A stretch of 64,000 bases of DNA from Caulobacter sp. FWC26. GTDB taxonomy: Bacteria; Pseudomonadota; Alphaproteobacteria; Caulobacterales; Caulobacteraceae. The notes beneath the pieces are model-generated. The model had not been told where the DNA came from, ran no database searches, and saw only the letters and a program-made list of their open reading frames with translations. This document shows positions 50,949 to 58,509 of the stretch, one piece after another. Where the stretch lies: NCBI RefSeq assembly GCF_002742645.2, contig NZ_CP033875.1, forward strand, positions 2,706,001 to 2,770,000. Reading direction: 5' to 3'. A program made the translations under genes and the position numbers. Position 1 is the first letter of the stretch, and each line of letters begins with the position of its first letter.

Positions 50949-51551
50949 ATGACGACGGCGTCACGCGACAAGATCTTCGAAAAAGAACTGGTTTCGCAGA
51001 TCCCCCACCTGCGCGCGTTCGCCCGCTCGCTCTGTGGGGATGCGGTTCAGGCCGACGACTTGGCCCAGGACGCCGTCGCCAAGGCCTGGCGCTGCCGTGA
51101 AAGCTTCGAGCTGGGCACCAACATGCGCGCCTGGACCTTCATGATCCTGCGCAACCAGTTCCTGTCTGAGAAGCGGCGCAGCTGGCGGTCGGTGGAACTG
51201 GATCAGGAACGGGCCGAGCAGACCCTGGTCGCCACCGACAATCCAGCCGCCGCGATCGAGCTGGACGATGTCCGCCAGGCGCTGATGGCGCTGCCGGTCC
51301 CGCAGCGCGAAGCCCTGATCATGGTCGGGGCCGGCGGCTTTTCCTACGAAGAGGCCGCCGCGGTGATGAACGTGGCGATCGGCACGGTGAAGAGCCGGGT
51401 CAACCGCGCGCGCACCGAGCTGCAACGCCTGCTGGAGACTGGCGACTATGCCCGCGATGGCCGCCCGGTCGGCGAGGCCATGGCCGCGCTCACCCCCTGG
51501 GACGTGGCGCAACGCGCCGACGTCGTGCTGGACGCGCAGTCGGCCGCGTGA
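50949..51551 (+). CDS. ECF sigma factor of the EcfG/SigT-like group
   Basis: A 200-aa sigma factor: IPHLRAFARSLCGDAVQADD, LAQDAVAKAWRCRESFELGT, NMRAWTFMILRNQFLSEKR in sigma2, and LMALPVPQREALIMVGAGGF SYEEAAAVMNVAIGTVKSRV in sigma4. This is the alphaproteobacterial general-stress EcfG type. Neither an anti-sigma (NepR) nor a phyR gene is adjacent. The last 4 bp overlap the Nramp-like gene. A GGAAC at 50861 upstream resembles the EcfG -35 element, but the -10 (GATT) is imperfect. Confidence 0.88.
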   Translation: MTTASRDKIFEKELVSQIPHLRAFARSLCGDAVQADDLAQDAVAKAWRCRESFELGTNMRAWTFMILRNQFLSEKRRSWRSVELDQERAEQTLVATDNPAAAIELDDVRQALMALPVPQREALIMVGAGGFSYEEAAAVMNVAIGTVKSRVNRARTELQRLLETGDYARDGRPVGEAMAALTPWDVAQRADVVLDAQSAA

Positions 51552-52846
51552 CGGCCGCCCCGCCCCCGGACACCACCCAGCGCCCGGCGACCAGCCTGCT
51601 GCGCAAGCTCGGACCTGGTCTCGTCACCGGGGCGGCGGACGATGATCCCAGCGGCATCGCCACCTATTCCCAGACCGGCGCGCAGTTCGGCTATGGCCTC
51701 TTGTGGACCATGGTCCTGACCTATCCGCTGATGAGCGCGATCCAGCTGGTCAGCGCCCAGATCGGTCGGGTGACCGGCAAGGGCCTAGCGGCCAATCTTG
51801 GCGAGGTGATGCCGCGCTGGGCGGTCAATCTGCTGGTGGTTCTGCTGCTGGTGGCCAACACCATCAACATCGGCGCGAACCTGGCGGCCATGGGCGCGGC
51901 CGCCGAGCTTCTCGCCCATCGCGGGTCCCACATCTTCACCGTGGGGTTCGCGGTGCTCTCGCTACTGCTGCAGCTCTTCGTGCCTTACCAGCGCTACGTC
52001 GCGTTCCTCAAATGGCTGACCTTCGTCCTGCTGGCCTATGTCGCGGTGCTGTTCACCGTGAAGCTCGATTGGACCTCGGTCATCCAGGGTCTGGTCTGGC
52101 CGCGCGCGCAGCCGTCGGCGGCGCTGATCACGGCGATCGTGGCCATCTTCGGGACCACGATCAGCCCGTATCTCTTCTTCTGGCAAGCCGCCCAGGAGGT
52201 CGAGGAGGTCAATCGCAAGGCCCATGCCAAGCCGCTGACCGAAGCGCCCAAACAGGCCGGCCGGGCCATGCGGCGCATCCGGCTCGACACCCTGGTCGGC
52301 ATGGCCGTCTCCAACCTGGTGGCCATCGCCATCATGCTGGCCACCGCCGCCACTCTGCATGTCCAGGGCAAGACCGACATCACCAGCGCCGCCGACGCGG
52401 CGCGGGCCCTGGAGCCGGCCGCCGGGCGCTTTGCCTTCCTGCTGTTCGCGCTGGGCATCATCGGCACCGGCCTATTGTCCGTCCCGGTACTGGCCGGCTC
52501 GGCCGCCTATGCGGTCGGGGAGTGCCGCAAGTGGAAGTGCGGCCTGGCGCACAAGCCGTGGGAGGCGCCGGGGTTCTATGGCGTGATCGCCGCGGCCACC
52601 CTGCTGGGGGTCGGTATCGACTGGTCGCCGCTCGACCCGATGAAGGCGCTGTTCTGGAGCGCGGTGATCAACGGCGTGATCGCCGTGCCGATGATGGCGG
52701 CGATGATGCGGGTGGCTTCGCGGCCCGGCCAGATGGGGCAGTTCGTGGTCGGGCGCGGTGTGCGCCTGCTGGGATGGATCGCCACGGTCGTGATGGGCCT
52801 GGCGGTGGCGGCCATGGCGCTCTCGCCGCTGCTGCCGCGCGGCTGA
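51548..52846 (+). CDS. Nramp-related transporter with DPSG motif
   Basis: A 432-aa membrane protein with about 11 helices. The first helix carries ADDDPSGIATYSQTGAQFGY where classical Nramp metal transporters have DPGN. Helix 6 lacks the usual MxH metal ligands (FGTTISPYLFFWQAAQEVEE). These changes are typical of the Nramp-related branch that includes Mg2+ transporters and uncharacterised members, so the substrate is not assumed to be Mn/Fe. The start overlaps the sigma factor stop by 4 bp, implying coupling to stress sigma expression. Confidence 0.88.
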   Translation: MTAAPPPDTTQRPATSLLRKLGPGLVTGAADDDPSGIATYSQTGAQFGYGLLWTMVLTYPLMSAIQLVSAQIGRVTGKGLAANLGEVMPRWAVNLLVVLLLVANTINIGANLAAMGAAAELLAHRGSHIFTVGFAVLSLLLQLFVPYQRYVAFLKWLTFVLLAYVAVLFTVKLDWTSVIQGLVWPRAQPSAALITAIVAIFGTTISPYLFFWQAAQEVEEVNRKAHAKPLTEAPKQAGRAMRRIRLDTLVGMAVSNLVAIAIMLATAATLHVQGKTDITSAADAARALEPAAGRFAFLLFALGIIGTGLLSVPVLAGSAAYAVGECRKWKCGLAHKPWEAPGFYGVIAAATLLGVGIDWSPLDPMKALFWSAVINGVIAVPMMAAMMRVASRPGQMGQFVVGRGVRLLGWIATVVMGLAVAAMALSPLLPRG

Positions 52847-52937
52847 AGCGGCCGGGCGCGGAGTCCTCGCGCAACTGGAACCGGGTCAGGTCCAGTTCCG
52901 TTGAGCCGATGGAACCGACGCCGAGAGATAGCGCCCG

Positions 52938-53840
52938 ATGATCTACGACGCCCTCATCGTCGGCGCCGGCCCGGCAGGCCTGACGGCGGCTACCTATCTC
53001 GGGCGCTTCCGCCGCAAGGTCCTGGTGCTCGACGGCGGCCCGTCCCGCGCCAGCTGGATCCCCGAGAGCCACAACACGCCGGGCTTCCCGCAGGGAGTTG
53101 GCGGCGGAGCGTTGCTCGCCCGTATGCGCGACCAGGCCGAACGCTACGGCGCCGTGTTCCAGACCGCGCGGGCAGAGACCTTCGAGCGTCGCGGCGACCT
53201 TTTCGCGGTACGCCTCTCCGGCGAGAGCGGCGGAACGGTTCAAGGGCGCACCCTGCTGCTCGCCGCTGGCGTGGTGGACATCAAGCCCGACCTTCCCGGG
53301 ATCGATGCGGCCATCCGGCGGGCGCTCGTGAGGATCTGCCCGATCTGCGACGCCTATGAGGCCATCGACCAGGCCATTGCGGTGCTCGGCGATGGGCCGC
53401 TGGGCGCGCGCGAAGCGATCTTCCTGCGCACCTATTCCAACCAGGTGACCTTGCTGCATCTGGGCGCGAGCGACGATCTCGACCTTGTGGCGCTGCGCGA
53501 GGCCGGCGTCACCGTGATGGCCACCTCGCTGGGCGCCGTCAGGCTGGAGGACCAGGTGATCGTCGAGACGGGCGACGGTCGGGCGACCTTCGACTGCCTC
53601 TATCTGGCGCTCGGGTGCGAGATGCAGAGCCGTCTGGCGGTGCGGTGGGGCGCCGAGCACGACGACGACGGCAACCTGAACGTCGACGCCCATCAGCGCT
53701 GCTCGATCGACGGCCTCTATGCGGCGGGGGACGTGGTCCGAGGCCTCAACCAGATCGCCATCGCCACGGCCGAGGCGGCGGTCGCGGCCACCGATATCCA
53801 CCGACGCCTGCGGCAGATCGATCCTTCGCCCGGCGCCTGA
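52938..53840 (+). CDS. thioredoxin-reductase-like FAD/NAD(P) oxidoreductase
   Basis: A 300-aa flavoprotein. The FAD-binding GAGPAGLTAATYLGRFRRKV opens the protein and a redox CxxC, RICPICDAYEA, lies near residues 133-142. The NAD(P) Rossmann motif is changed to VLGDGPLGAREAIFL, and the C-terminal GLYAAGDVVRGLNQIAIATA contacts FAD. It matches the stand-alone TrxR-like enzymes rather than canonical TrxB (CAxC). It may serve thiol or metal stress; the partner is unknown. Confidence 0.87.
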   Translation: MIYDALIVGAGPAGLTAATYLGRFRRKVLVLDGGPSRASWIPESHNTPGFPQGVGGGALLARMRDQAERYGAVFQTARAETFERRGDLFAVRLSGESGGTVQGRTLLLAAGVVDIKPDLPGIDAAIRRALVRICPICDAYEAIDQAIAVLGDGPLGAREAIFLRTYSNQVTLLHLGASDDLDLVALREAGVTVMATSLGAVRLEDQVIVETGDGRATFDCLYLALGCEMQSRLAVRWGAEHDDDGNLNVDAHQRCSIDGLYAAGDVVRGLNQIAIATAEAAVAATDIHRRLRQIDPSPGA

Positions 53841-53859
53841 AGGCGGCGCCGGGCGGGGA

Positions 53860-54312
53860 TTACCCGTCGGCCTCTTCCTCGCGCTCGTCGAGGACGGCCA
53901 TCGCGCCCATCAAGTCCAAGATCTGACGCCGCGCGGTGGACGGCAGGGCTGGAAAGTTCCGCGCCAACTCGACGCCCTCGGCCGACATCAGGAAGGCCTG
54001 CGTGGTGCGGGCGATCCGCTCGGCGTCCTGAGCCAGGGCGCTCTCGGGCTCGACGGGATCGGGCAAACCCTCGAAGAACCAGCCGACCGAGGTGTTCAGC
54101 ACCGCCGCCATGCCGTGGAGCTTGGAGGCGCTGATCCGGTTGGCGCCGCGCTCGTATTTCTGGAGCTGCTGGAAGGTCAGGCCGACCGCGTCGGCCAGGG
54201 TCGTCTGGCTCATGCCCAGGCTCTTTCGGCGCAGGCGAAGCCGGGCGCCGACATGCAGATCGACGAAGTGGGGTGATGTTTCGGTCGGCACGTCGGTGCT
54301 CCCTGGGCGCAA
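53860..54312 (-). CDS. XRE-family HTH regulator
   Basis: A 150-aa protein. The HTH lies about residues 20-75 (VGARLRLRRKSLGMSQTTLA, DAVGLTFQQLQKYERGANRI, ASKLHGMAAVLNTSVGWFFE). A C-terminal helical tail has DAERIARTTQAFLMSAEG. The TTG at 54312 is used because GAGGA stands just upstream; a GTG a few codons in is an alternative. A TGTCC..GGACA dyad covers the start region. Confidence 0.85.
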   Translation of the reverse strand: MRPGSTDVPTETSPHFVDLHVGARLRLRRKSLGMSQTTLADAVGLTFQQLQKYERGANRISASKLHGMAAVLNTSVGWFFEGLPDPVEPESALAQDAERIARTTQAFLMSAEGVELARNFPALPSTARRQILDLMGAMAVLDEREEEADG

Positions 54313-54313
54313 T

Positions 54314-54328
54314 TGTCCTCAGGGGACA
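54314..54328. promoter_or_regulatory. TGTCC-N5-GGACA operator-like dyad
   Basis: A perfect 5-bp inverted repeat (TGTCC at 54314-54318, GGACA at 54324-54328) immediately upstream of the XRE start codon, covering the ribosome-binding region. Its placement suggests autoregulation by the XRE protein. Confidence 0.45.
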
Positions 54329-54471
54329 TGACGGTTGACCGCCGTTACGCCGAGTCGGTCCAGCAGCCAGCGGTCGCGCGCGGGCGAGTCTCGTCCCAGA
54401 CGCGAAAGTCGAGACGCGCAACATCCCCGATCAGGGTTCGCGGCCACGGTCGGCCCGCCCCTCGCGCGTCC

Positions 54472-54702
54472 TCAGCCAAGGGCGCGCACAGCCGCCAAGA
54501 ACAACATCAGGGCGCCGAGTAACCCGGCGATCCGGCTAGCGCCCAGAACCAGGCGCTCGAGGCCACGCGTGGTCACCGACGCGCCGAAGCTGCTGAAGGT
54601 TTCCAGCCCGGCCATATTGCGCCGATAGAAGCGACGGCGTTTGACCCACAGGTCGGCAGCGACGGCCAAGGCCACTAGCCCGATACCAACAATCCATTCC
54701 AT
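54472..54702 (-). CDS. small two-helix membrane protein, hypothetical
   Basis: A 76-aa protein from the ATG at 54702 with GGAGG upstream. It has an N-terminal helix (MEWIVGIGLVALAVAADLWV), a basic loop (KRRRFYRRN) and a C-terminal helix (LVLGASRIAGLLGALMLFLA). No family recognised. The flanking stretch 54703-54947 shows no gene. Confidence 0.6.
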   Translation of the reverse strand: MEWIVGIGLVALAVAADLWVKRRRFYRRNMAGLETFSSFGASVTTRGLERLVLGASRIAGLLGALMLFLAAVRALG

Positions 54703-54947
54703 GGCAGCCTCCACGCGCCGAACTCAACCCTGGATAAACTATCACACCCCTGGCGACATCCAGAGCCGAACGATCAAGCCACCCGCCCGTCAGGTCCGCC
54801 CACGACCCCGACAATCTCTTCGAGGCCGGAAGAATGTCCCGCCGCCGCGCGCCGCCGCCTTTGCGGCGGCGCGTCGCGACGCGCCTGCCCCCCCTGGCCC
54901 AGCAAGCCGGAGCGCCCTCCCCGCCCCGGCCGCCTCTGGCGCCAGGC

Positions 54948-55280
54948 CTAGTATTCCTCGGCCAGCATCAGGGTCAGCACCCGCTTGGTCACGGCCGGGT
55001 CGGCCGGATCGGTCGAAGCCATGCAGAGGTCGAGGTCGTAGTAGTCGATCTTCCAGAAGAGCTTGGCGTCGCCGACCATAAAGGCCCCGCAATCGCGCTC
55101 GCCGTGCGGGTTGTTGTCCTCGTGGAAGTCGGTGAAGGCGGTCACGGCGGCGAAGGCCTTCAGCTTGTCGCCCTCAGGCAGCGCGTGAACGCCCTGGGTC
55201 AATACCCAGCCCGCGCCGGGCTCGGCGCGGCAGGCGTCGTTCAGGGCCGCGATGGCGGCGGTATGGTCTTGCTCGGTCAT
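54948..55280 (-). CDS. DUF3768 domain protein
   Basis: A 110-aa protein with the whole DUF3768 signature: GAGWVLTQGVHALPEGDKL, AAVTAFTDFHEDNNPHGERD, CGAFMVGDAKLFWKIDYYDL, STDPADPAVTKRVLTLMLAE EY. A frequent ICE and plasmid accessory protein of unknown function. Its 5' leader has a perfect 12-bp hairpin just before the ribosome-binding site and shares two conserved blocks with the parB leader. Confidence 0.92.
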   Translation of the reverse strand: MTEQDHTAAIAALNDACRAEPGAGWVLTQGVHALPEGDKLKAFAAVTAFTDFHEDNNPHGERDCGAFMVGDAKLFWKIDYYDLDLCMASTDPADPAVTKRVLTLMLAEEY

Positions 55281-55302
55281 AGGAATTTTCTCCTAGGTGC
55301 TC

Positions 55303-55462
55303 GGGGTCAGGCGCAAAGCGCGCCTGACCCCGACGCCCGTCGGCGAGACCGGGTGTGCAAACGGAGGGGCGGCTTCGCGGGGACCCGGCTGCAGGACGGC
55401 CAAGGGCCGGCCGAAGCTGGGCGGAAGCCGATCCGAAGTGCGCCGAGGGCGGAGCCCTAAGC
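55303..55462. promoter_or_regulatory. structured leader of DUF3768: hairpin, GTTTGCACACCC box and distal block
   Basis: GGGGTCAGGCGC (55303-55314) and its exact complement (55320-55331) enclose AAAGC, forming a 12-bp stem next to the RBS. Upstream (minus strand) lie the box GTTTGCACACCC with GGTCCCCGCGAAGCCGCC (55351-55398) and the distal block with GCACTTCGGATCGGC and GGGCTCCGCCC (55409-55462). These are near-identical to 40561-40691 upstream of parB. Confidence 0.65.
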
Positions 55463-55504
55463 TGGCGCGTCCGCGTCAGCGGGCGCTCATGACAATGAAG
55501 CCTG

Positions 55505-55690
55505 CACAGGAGCCCGCGCGCAGCGCGTGGCGGGAGGCGGCGTCGAGCGTCCGGCGGCAGGCCAAAAGCCTGCCCGCAGGGGCGCGCCCGAGGGAGCGGC
55601 GAAAGCCGCGGGACCGAGCGTGCCCGCCGGTCGCTCGCCGGATCAGGCAGAGCCTGGCGCGAAAGCGCCGGGCGGCGCCCCGAGTAGCCC
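55505..55690. ncRNA. candidate structured RNA with several perfect hairpins
   Basis: Within ~150 bp there are three perfect hairpins: GGCAGGC-CAAAA-GCCTGCC (55556-55574), GCGGC-GAAA-GCCGC (55596-55609) and GGCGC-GAAA-GCGCC (55656-55669). The last two are closed by GNRA tetraloops on the plus strand. The segment has no convincing protein frame and lies between two regulatory regions. Direction and function are unknown; a GC-rich repeat remnant is the alternative. Confidence 0.35.
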
Positions 55691-55741
55691 ATTTGGACGC
55701 CCGCAACAGCGACGCCGGTCAGCGAACGCCGTTAACCAAGC

Positions 55742-55770
55742 TTGACAAGAGGCAAGTTTTGTGGTAGTAT
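55742..55770 (+). promoter_or_regulatory. strong sigma-70-like promoter
   Basis: TTGACA (55742-55747), a 17-bp spacer and TAGTAT (55765-55770), in an AT-rich pocket unlike the surrounding GC-rich DNA. It would transcribe the small gene at 55871 with a leader of about 95 nt. Confidence 0.65.
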
Positions 55771-55870
55771 AGAAGTAGGATTGGGATTCCCTCAATCCGT
55801 TTTCAGCGCCCTTCAAACCGACGACTGAGAAAGAAATCAGATGAACTGAAATCAATAAGAGAGTTATAAA

Positions 55871-56077
55871 TTGTATAATCCATTTATTCAACGCATTTTC
55901 CAATCCCGCCAAGCTCGCAACGGCGGGCTCGTTCGCCGCAATATCGGCTGGGTCAATCTTTTCGCCTCCATGGAACAGCTCGAAGCCGAGGTTCGCCGCC
56001 GCGGCTTCCACATGTTTGTCGTCGGCGACCAGGCGCTCATCCTCTGCAACAGCGGAGGCCTCACCTTGGTCTGCTAA
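55871..56077 (+). CDS. small conserved-looking protein, function unknown
   Basis: A 68-aa product with a TTG start (NPFIQRIFQSRQARNGGLVR, NIGWVNLFASMEQLEAEVRR, RGFHMFVVGDQALILCNSGG). The pattern of a basic N-terminus, then LEAEVRRRGFHM and a terminal strand pair with Cys, recalls small proteins common on Caulobacterales elements. No function is known. A near-consensus promoter lies at 55742-55770. The antisense ORF 55643-56011 is judged a shadow. Confidence 0.6.
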   Translation: MYNPFIQRIFQSRQARNGGLVRRNIGWVNLFASMEQLEAEVRRRGFHMFVVGDQALILCNSGGLTLVC

Positions 56078-56182
56078 AGCGCCCCACCACCGTCCTGGGC
56101 CTCTGGCCCAGGACGTATTCTCTTCACGGCCCCCGCCCCTGCGGGATGCGAATGACTCCCGGACAGGCGACGGAAGCTCTCT

Positions 56183-57292
56183 TTGACCGACACGAAGATC
56201 ACCGAGGGGCTGCGCCCATCCAACCGCGTCCAGCGGGTCCTGATCTCATCGACCAGCTGGTTCATCGGCGAGTTCGCCGGCGATGATCTCTTGATCACCC
56301 ACGCCTGGCCCAGCCTTGGAAACCGGGCGGCACGCCAGAGGATGCTGGCCGATCGCCATGCGCGCGGCGCCTTCGTGGCTGCGTTTCTGACCGACGACTA
56401 CGAGAAGGCCCCAGGCGTCGTGGTCCCGCAATATGCCGGCTACGGCGAGATGTTCGCGGCCGGGATGAGCGTGCTGTTCGGCAAGCGCTTCGACGCCCAT
56501 GGCTCGCTGCAGAACGATGGCATCTTCAACCTGCCCGATCTCAGCGCGTTCTCGACCTTCACCGATCCGGAGCTGCCGCAGAACAACCACCGTCCGCGCA
56601 AGACCCTGCCCGTCCTGCTGAACCTGGAAGAGGTCACCCGCCTCTATCCCGTCTGGACGGGCACGCGCGACATCCCGGCCCTGCACGCCTTCGACGCTGC
56701 GTGCCGCTTCTACATGCGCGCGCTACAGAGCAGCGAGCACGATCCCGAACAGGCCTATCTGCACCTGATCACGGCCGGCGAGATCATCTCCGAAGCCCAG
56801 TACCCGGCCGGCGGGCGGCTGCTCGACCCGGAGCTGGAGGCTCTCCTGCAGCGGATCGAGAAGGACCTGCCCGACGGCAAGGCCGCCGGCAGCACGCTGC
56901 GAAAGCGACTGTTCGAAATCAAGCGACGGTTCGTGACCACCTTCGTGGACTATATCGACCAGCCCTTCTTCGATGGGGGCGAGGCCGAGGCGGCATTCTG
57001 GTGCTTCCAGCCCGACAGCTTCAAGGCGTCCATCGGCGCGGCCTACGACCTGCGAAGCCGCTTCGTCCATACTGGCCAGTCATTCGCGGGCTGGGTCGAG
57101 CCCAGCCACCGGCTCAACGACGTCCAAGGCGGCCAGCCCGTCGTCAACGACAAAGACCTCCGCAAGATCCTGGAGCGCGCCCCGACCATCCTGGGTCTCG
57201 AGCGCGCAACCCGCTATCTGATCCTGCGCTTTGGCCAAGCGCGCCTCGGCCTCGACCTGACACCGCCCCCGCCACCCGAAACCACAGCCTAG
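56183..57292 (+). CDS. hypothetical protein with HEPN-like RxxxxH motif
   Basis: A 369-aa protein, TTG start. The N-terminal half is not recognised (TSWFIGEFAGDDLLITHAWP; AGYGEMFAAGMSVLFGKRFD). The C-terminal half is helical with HLITAGEIISEAQYPAGGRL and, near residues 291-299, YDLRSRFVHTGQSF. This RSRFVH is the Rx4H signature of Apea-type HEPN domains, many of which are RNases in conflict systems. No toxin or antitoxin partner is adjacent, so a defence role is only a suggestion. Confidence 0.6.
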   Translation: MTDTKITEGLRPSNRVQRVLISSTSWFIGEFAGDDLLITHAWPSLGNRAARQRMLADRHARGAFVAAFLTDDYEKAPGVVVPQYAGYGEMFAAGMSVLFGKRFDAHGSLQNDGIFNLPDLSAFSTFTDPELPQNNHRPRKTLPVLLNLEEVTRLYPVWTGTRDIPALHAFDAACRFYMRALQSSEHDPEQAYLHLITAGEIISEAQYPAGGRLLDPELEALLQRIEKDLPDGKAAGSTLRKRLFEIKRRFVTTFVDYIDQPFFDGGEAEAAFWCFQPDSFKASIGAAYDLRSRFVHTGQSFAGWVEPSHRLNDVQGGQPVVNDKDLRKILERAPTILGLERATRYLILRFGQARLGLDLTPPPPPETTA

Positions 57293-57372
57293 CGACCCCA
57301 GACCGGGCATCCAGCGTTGAAGAACCCAACCGAAGGCGCGACAATGCGCCGGTTCATTCACCCGGGGGAACC

Positions 57373-57801
57373 GTGGGCCTCGCTGCGTTCAAAACCGTTC
57401 GACAGGCATTGGTGGCTTTCGCCGCCCTGCTGATGGCGGGGCTGTCCGTGCAGGCGCCGGTCGAGCAGGCCCATCTCGACGCGGACTTCGTTCAGGCCGC
57501 CAGCGCTTTGACCCAAGCGGCCGCACCCGCGGTCGCCGAGACGCAGGACGCTTCAACCTCCGTGAGACCGAGCGCGGTTCAGACCCCGACCGATCCTCAC
57601 GCATCCGAGGCGCCGGCCTCGGGCGCGCATCATCACCATGCCGACGGCCCGCCCCTTCACGATCAGGTCGCGAACGCCAACGCTCCGACCATCGCGGCCA
57701 CTGCAGCGGCTCGGTTCCGGCTGGACAATGACCACCGCGCCGGCCTGACCGGCAACCCGCAAGACCGCCCGCCCAGATCCGACCTCGAACCTATCGCCTA
57801 G
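57373..57801 (+). CDS. secreted His-rich small protein, possibly metal-related
   Basis: About 142 aa from the GTG at 57373 with GGGGGAA upstream. It has a signal peptide (VRQALVAFAALLMAGLSVQA), then an Ala-rich region and the His cluster GAHHHHADGPPLHDQ. No enzyme motif. Its place near CDF and CzcA genes suggests a CzcI-like periplasmic metal-binding role, which is inference only. The frame is open far upstream, antisense-like through the previous gene. Confidence 0.6.
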   Translation: MGLAAFKTVRQALVAFAALLMAGLSVQAPVEQAHLDADFVQAASALTQAAAPAVAETQDASTSVRPSAVQTPTDPHASEAPASGAHHHHADGPPLHDQVANANAPTIAATAAARFRLDNDHRAGLTGNPQDRPPRSDLEPIA

Positions 57802-57938
57802 ACCGCGCGGCCCTGGCCGCGTCCTTCGTGTTCGAGGATTCCCATGTTTCTGAAATCTTCAGGCCGCACGTCGCGGCTCCATGCGCCCGCGCGCGCCTCC
57901 ACTCTGCTGTCGTCGATTGATCACCGGAGCGTCGCTCC

Positions 57939-58451
57939 GTGAGCCCGATCCATGACCTCACCCTCTATGCCGCCGCCCATCCCTGGGCCGTGACGGCCGC
58001 CGTGCTGCTGGTCCTGATCGTCCTGATCGCCAGCCTGGTCTGGCTCTGGCAACGGCAGGCCGAGGAGATCCTCAGCCTCTACAAACAACCCGACGACGAC
58101 CCACACCGGATCGATCTTGAGAACGGGCGCTTTCGGCTGGACATCGTGCGCCGCCACGCCGGCTGGCGGTTCGTGATCACCTGCCGTGACCACGATCTCA
58201 AACCCGGCGACGTGGTCGTGACCACAATCCGTCCGGACGGCTTGGGCCAGCGTTTCGACTTCGCTCGCCGCGGTCGACGCCTGCAATCGATCGTCAAGGT
58301 GCGTGAACCGCTGATCTTCGTGGCCCACGTGTCGATCAGCTGGGGCGGTTTCGACTCCACCTTCGTGATCGGCTTTGGCGGCGCCGTAGAACCGATCCGC
58401 GCCCACGGCGAAGTGCTCCGGCGCCCGGAGACCACCGCTGACAAAGGCTAG
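57939..58451 (+). CDS. membrane-anchored hypothetical protein
   Basis: A 170-aa protein with one N-terminal helix (TAAVLLVLIVLIASLVWLW). A predicted beta-rich cytoplasmic or periplasmic domain follows (RFRLDIVRRHAGWRFVITCR; GDVVVTTIRPDGLGQRFDFA; FVAHVSISWGGFDSTFVIGF). GTG start. No family recognised. Confidence 0.6.
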   Translation: MSPIHDLTLYAAAHPWAVTAAVLLVLIVLIASLVWLWQRQAEEILSLYKQPDDDPHRIDLENGRFRLDIVRRHAGWRFVITCRDHDLKPGDVVVTTIRPDGLGQRFDFARRGRRLQSIVKVREPLIFVAHVSISWGGFDSTFVIGFGGAVEPIRAHGEVLRRPETTADKG

Positions 58452-58509
58452 AGCGCCGACCTGGCGCGCCCGCCGGGTTCGCCCGGCGGGCCCTGGGGCT
58501 CGGCTCGCC

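Noticed and set aside
55643..56011. 122-aa minus-strand ORF opposite the small gene at 55871
   Set aside because: Covers the strong plus-strand promoter and hairpin region; composition changes abruptly along it and no RBS was seen.
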